A stretch of DNA of 15,447 bases from Actinomycetota bacterium (lineage in GTDB: Bacteria > Actinomycetota > Thermoleophilia > Miltoncostaeales > Miltoncostaeaceae): contig SYFI01000026.1 of NCBI GenBank assembly GCA_005800465.1, positions 1-15,447 on the forward strand, given 5' to 3'. Of the stretch, positions 13,727-15,447 are shown in pieces; position 1 is the stretch's first letter; every line of letters begins with the position of its first letter. The position numbers and the translations under genes were made by a program. The notes below the pieces were generated by a model, which did not search any database, was not told where the DNA came from, and worked only from the letters and a program-made list of their open reading frames with translations.

Positions 13727-14005
13727 TCAGCCGGCAACCGAGCGCTTGAGCTGCGCGCCCGCTGAGAAACGCGGCACAGTGCGAGCCGAGATCTGGATCT
13801 TGCTGCCGGGATTACGTGGGTCGACACCTTCACGTGCTGCACGGTGCGAAACCGAGAACTTGCCAAAACCGGAGAACTGAACTTCATCTCCGGACTTGAG
13901 AGCGAGCTCGATCTCATCGAGAACGGCCTGCACGGCACGGGTTGCCTGATCATTCGTGAGATCGGCGGTACGTGCGATGCGCTTGACGAAGTCGGCCTTG
14001 GTCAT
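13727..14005 (-). CDS. HU-family nucleoid DNA-binding protein
   Basis: A 92-aa HU/IHF-family protein that bends and compacts DNA as a dimer. The N-terminal helices (MTKADFVKRIARTADLTNDQ, then AVLDEIELALKSGDEV) are followed by the signature VQFSGFGKFSVSHRAAREG, the DNA-embracing arm around DPRNPGSKIQISARTVPRFS, and the final helix AGAQLKRSV. Length is normal for HU. It lacks the long Lys/Ala/Pro-rich tail of mycobacterial HupB. ATG 14005 has AAGGAG four bases upstream; a 24-residue longer reading frame has no such site and is rejected. It stands alone, convergent with the lipoprotein gene. Confidence 0.96.
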   Translation of the reverse strand: MTKADFVKRIARTADLTNDQATRAVQAVLDEIELALKSGDEVQFSGFGKFSVSHRAAREGVDPRNPGSKIQISARTVPRFSAGAQLKRSVAG

Positions 14006-14113
14006 GGGTCTCCTTGCTTCAGGGCCCTCCGGACGGAGGCTGCAGCGCTTGCTGCGGAGTAGCTTCGAAGGTAGCAACGCGCTCGGACGTATCTCCCATC
14101 AGAAAGCCACTTT
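14006..14113 (-). promoter_or_regulatory. HU leader and divergent intergenic region with two hairpins
   Basis: The space between the HU gene and the divergent gene at 14114 must hold the HU promoter. Next to the HU ribosome binding site (AAGGAG at 14015-14010) are two small stems: CCTCC (14026-14030) with GGAGG (14035-14039), and GCAGC (14042-14046) with GCTGC (14051-14055). They would form in the HU messenger leader. No convincing -35/-10 pair was identified on either strand. Confidence 0.3.
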
Positions 14114-14737
14114 GTGATCTTGAGCAGGGAATATGCGCGACTCGAGGTCGCACTTCCCGCACCGGGCCGAGCCGCGGTGCGAATTGTCCCACGGGGAGAG
14201 GGATCCGGCCGTGGAGTTCCGGCTGACCGCCTCGACCTCACGCTCGGCCTCGTGGCGTGGACGGTGCACCGCATGCACGAGGACCACGGTCCGGCATTCG
14301 GGGAGGCCGTCAAGCGTCTCGCATCGGCCATTGCCGACAGTGCCGACGGGTCGATTCCCGAGGGCATCCTGCGGGCATCTGGCCGGGGAGCGGCACCGAT
14401 GGAGGTGCGCGTTACCGATTGGCCATCCGCACGTGGGGGCACGCGCGTGCAGGGGGTGCTCACCCGATCTGCCGTCGGCCCGGTCACGGTGCTGAAGTCG
14501 CCCCCAAAGTCGCCACAGGTCCTGGGGCTGGCAGCATTGGTGGCCGGCGCCTGGGACGCCCGGCAGGAGGATGCCCATGGGCGTCTCGCGTTGGCGCTGG
14601 CCATGGAGGGCATACTCGCCTGGTACCGGGAGGCCCATCGCATGACCCCGCCCCGCCAAGCTGTGGAGGCGGCACGCATGCACGCCATCGACCGCCTTGA
14701 GGCCGCTGACCGGGGAATCCCCCCGGCGCTCGGATAG
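14114..14737 (+). CDS. Hypothetical protein, 207 aa
   Basis: A soluble protein of unrecognised family. The N-terminal part (EYARLEVALPAPGRAAVRIV) looks like beta strands. The middle (LDLTLGLVAWTVHRMHEDHG, then FGEAVKRLASAIADS) is helical. A segment VRVTDWPSARGGTRVQGVLT follows, and the C-terminal third is strongly helical (LGLAALVAGAWDARQEDAHG, then LALAMEGILAWYREAHRMTP). No signal peptide or catalytic motif is seen. The GTG at 14114 is preceded only by a weak AGAAAG. It is divergent from HU and ends 8 bases before the convergent acsA end. Coding is supported by frame length and codon bias. Confidence 0.65.
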   Translation: MILSREYARLEVALPAPGRAAVRIVPRGEGSGRGVPADRLDLTLGLVAWTVHRMHEDHGPAFGEAVKRLASAIADSADGSIPEGILRASGRGAAPMEVRVTDWPSARGGTRVQGVLTRSAVGPVTVLKSPPKSPQVLGLAALVAGAWDARQEDAHGRLALALAMEGILAWYREAHRMTPPRQAVEAARMHAIDRLEAADRGIPPALG

Positions 14738-14745
14738 CTCCCGGG

Positions 14746-15447
14746 TCAGTCCTCGCTTGCGCGCATCGTCTCGGCCGTCTCCGAGATGGCGGCAACGACC
14801 TCTTCGTTGGCGAGGGTGCTGACATCACCCAGGTTGCGCTGCTCCGACACGTCCCGGAGCAGTCGCCGCATGATCTTGCCCGACCGCGTCTTGGGCAGGT
14901 CGGGGGTGATCACGATGGACTTGGGCTTGGCGATGGCACCGATGCGCAGGGCCACGTGATCACGAAGCTCGGCGATGAGGGCGTCGTTTCCCTCGACCCC
15001 GTCGCGCAGCGTCACGAATGCCGCGACGGCCTCGCCGGTGAGCGGGTCGGACCGGCCAATGACCGCGGCCTCGGCGACCGCTGGATGATCCACCAGCGCG
15101 CTCTCGATCTCGATGGTGGACAGGCGGTGCCCCGACACATTCATGACGTCGTCGATGCGACCGAGCAGCCACAGGTCGCCGTCGGCGTCCTTACGGCACC
15201 CGTCACCCGCTAGATACTTGCCCGGGAAGCGGGCCCAATAGGTGGAGATGTACCGCTCGTCATCGCCCAGAATGGTTCTCAGCATTGATGGCCACGGCTG
15301 GGAGAGCACCAGATAGCCACCCTCGCCAGCGGGGACGGGGTTACCATCCTCGCCGAGGATCTCGGCGCGAAGTCCCGGCAGTGTCTTGCCTGCCGATCCA
15401 GGCTTGAGGGTGTCGAGCCCCGGCAGCGGGCTGATCATGATGCTCCC
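14746..15447 (-). CDS. acsA: Acetyl-CoA synthetase, C-terminal part (cut by window edge)
   Basis: The last 233 residues of an AMP-forming acetyl-CoA synthetase, which makes acetyl-CoA from acetate, ATP and CoA. The frame is open to the right edge and begins in the conserved GSIMISPLPGLDTLKPGSAG stretch. TYWARFPGKYLAGDGCRKDA leads to WLLGRIDDVMNVSGHRLSTI, the hinge and C-terminal-domain entry (A8 motif), and PKTRSGKIMRRLLR contains the catalytic lysine, typically controlled by acetylation. The ending is of normal length for Acs (LANEEVVAAISETAE). The N-terminal adenylation domain lies outside the window. Confidence 0.96.
   Translation of the reverse strand, partial: GSIMISPLPGLDTLKPGSAGKTLPGLRAEILGEDGNPVPAGEGGYLVLSQPWPSMLRTILGDDERYISTYWARFPGKYLAGDGCRKDADGDLWLLGRIDDVMNVSGHRLSTIEIESALVDHPAVAEAAVIGRSDPLTGEAVAAFVTLRDGVEGNDALIAELRDHVALRIGAIAKPKSIVITPDLPKTRSGKIMRRLLRDVSEQRNLGDVSTLANEEVVAAISETAETMRASED

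Overview
The window is about two-thirds G+C, with tightly packed genes, many GTG starts and frequent 4-base ATGA/GTGA overlaps. The gene content points to a high-GC actinobacterium, probably an early-branching lineage such as Thermoleophilia; this is inference from gene families. The supporting features are an RpoD with a short region 1.1, a BagA/BagB-type pair of ArsA/Get3-like ATPases as in Mycobacterium, a secreted protein of the Asn/Ser/Lys-rich type common in Thermoleophilia, and a tRNA-Leu(UAA) in a genome that rarely uses TTA codons. No rRNA, CRISPR array, insertion sequence or prophage gene was seen.

Layout. (1) 1-3493, minus strand: the N-terminal part of the housekeeping sigma factor rpoD (cut by the left edge), a membrane-anchored TPR protein, a DUF1116/AllG (YlbE) homologue and a TauE/SafE-type membrane transporter. 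(2) 3627-7961, plus strand: a small helix-turn-helix/coiled-coil protein, a FdrA (AllF) homologue, an overlapping MSMEG_0565-like glycosyltransferase, a beta-propeller-like protein, a possible 11-codon leader ORF and a secreted protein, ending in a strong 11-bp hairpin terminator. (3) 8023-10989, minus strand: a compact phzF-bagA-bagB operon. (4) 11066-12680, plus strand: a membrane/coiled-coil small protein translationally coupled to a Ppx/GppA phosphatase, an 85-aa protein with no visible ribosome binding site, and tRNA-Leu(UAA). (5) 12787-13657, plus strand: two tandem paralogous exported proteins, one soluble and one a lipoprotein, ending in an 18-bp hairpin. (6) An HU-family protein (minus), a divergent unknown protein (plus), and the C-terminal part of acetyl-CoA synthetase (minus, cut by the right edge).

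The most unusual region is 1454-5338. FdrA and AllG are subunits of the three-gene oxamate carbamoyltransferase (AllFGH) of Escherichia coli. Here their homologues lie on opposite arms of a divergent locus, with a transporter and a putative DNA-binding protein between them, and no AllH (DUF2877) or carbamate kinase is visible. The domain boundary between the two also appears shifted. The FdrA homologue lacks the usual N-terminal domain and the C-terminal tail carrying a DWxPPAGG-like motif. A segment resembling that missing tail forms the N-terminus of the AllG homologue instead. The FdrA homologue is also coupled by a GTGA overlap to a glycosyltransferase whose relatives normally sit in the Nit1-C nitrilase cluster. 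The biochemical role of this arrangement cannot be deduced from sequence alone.
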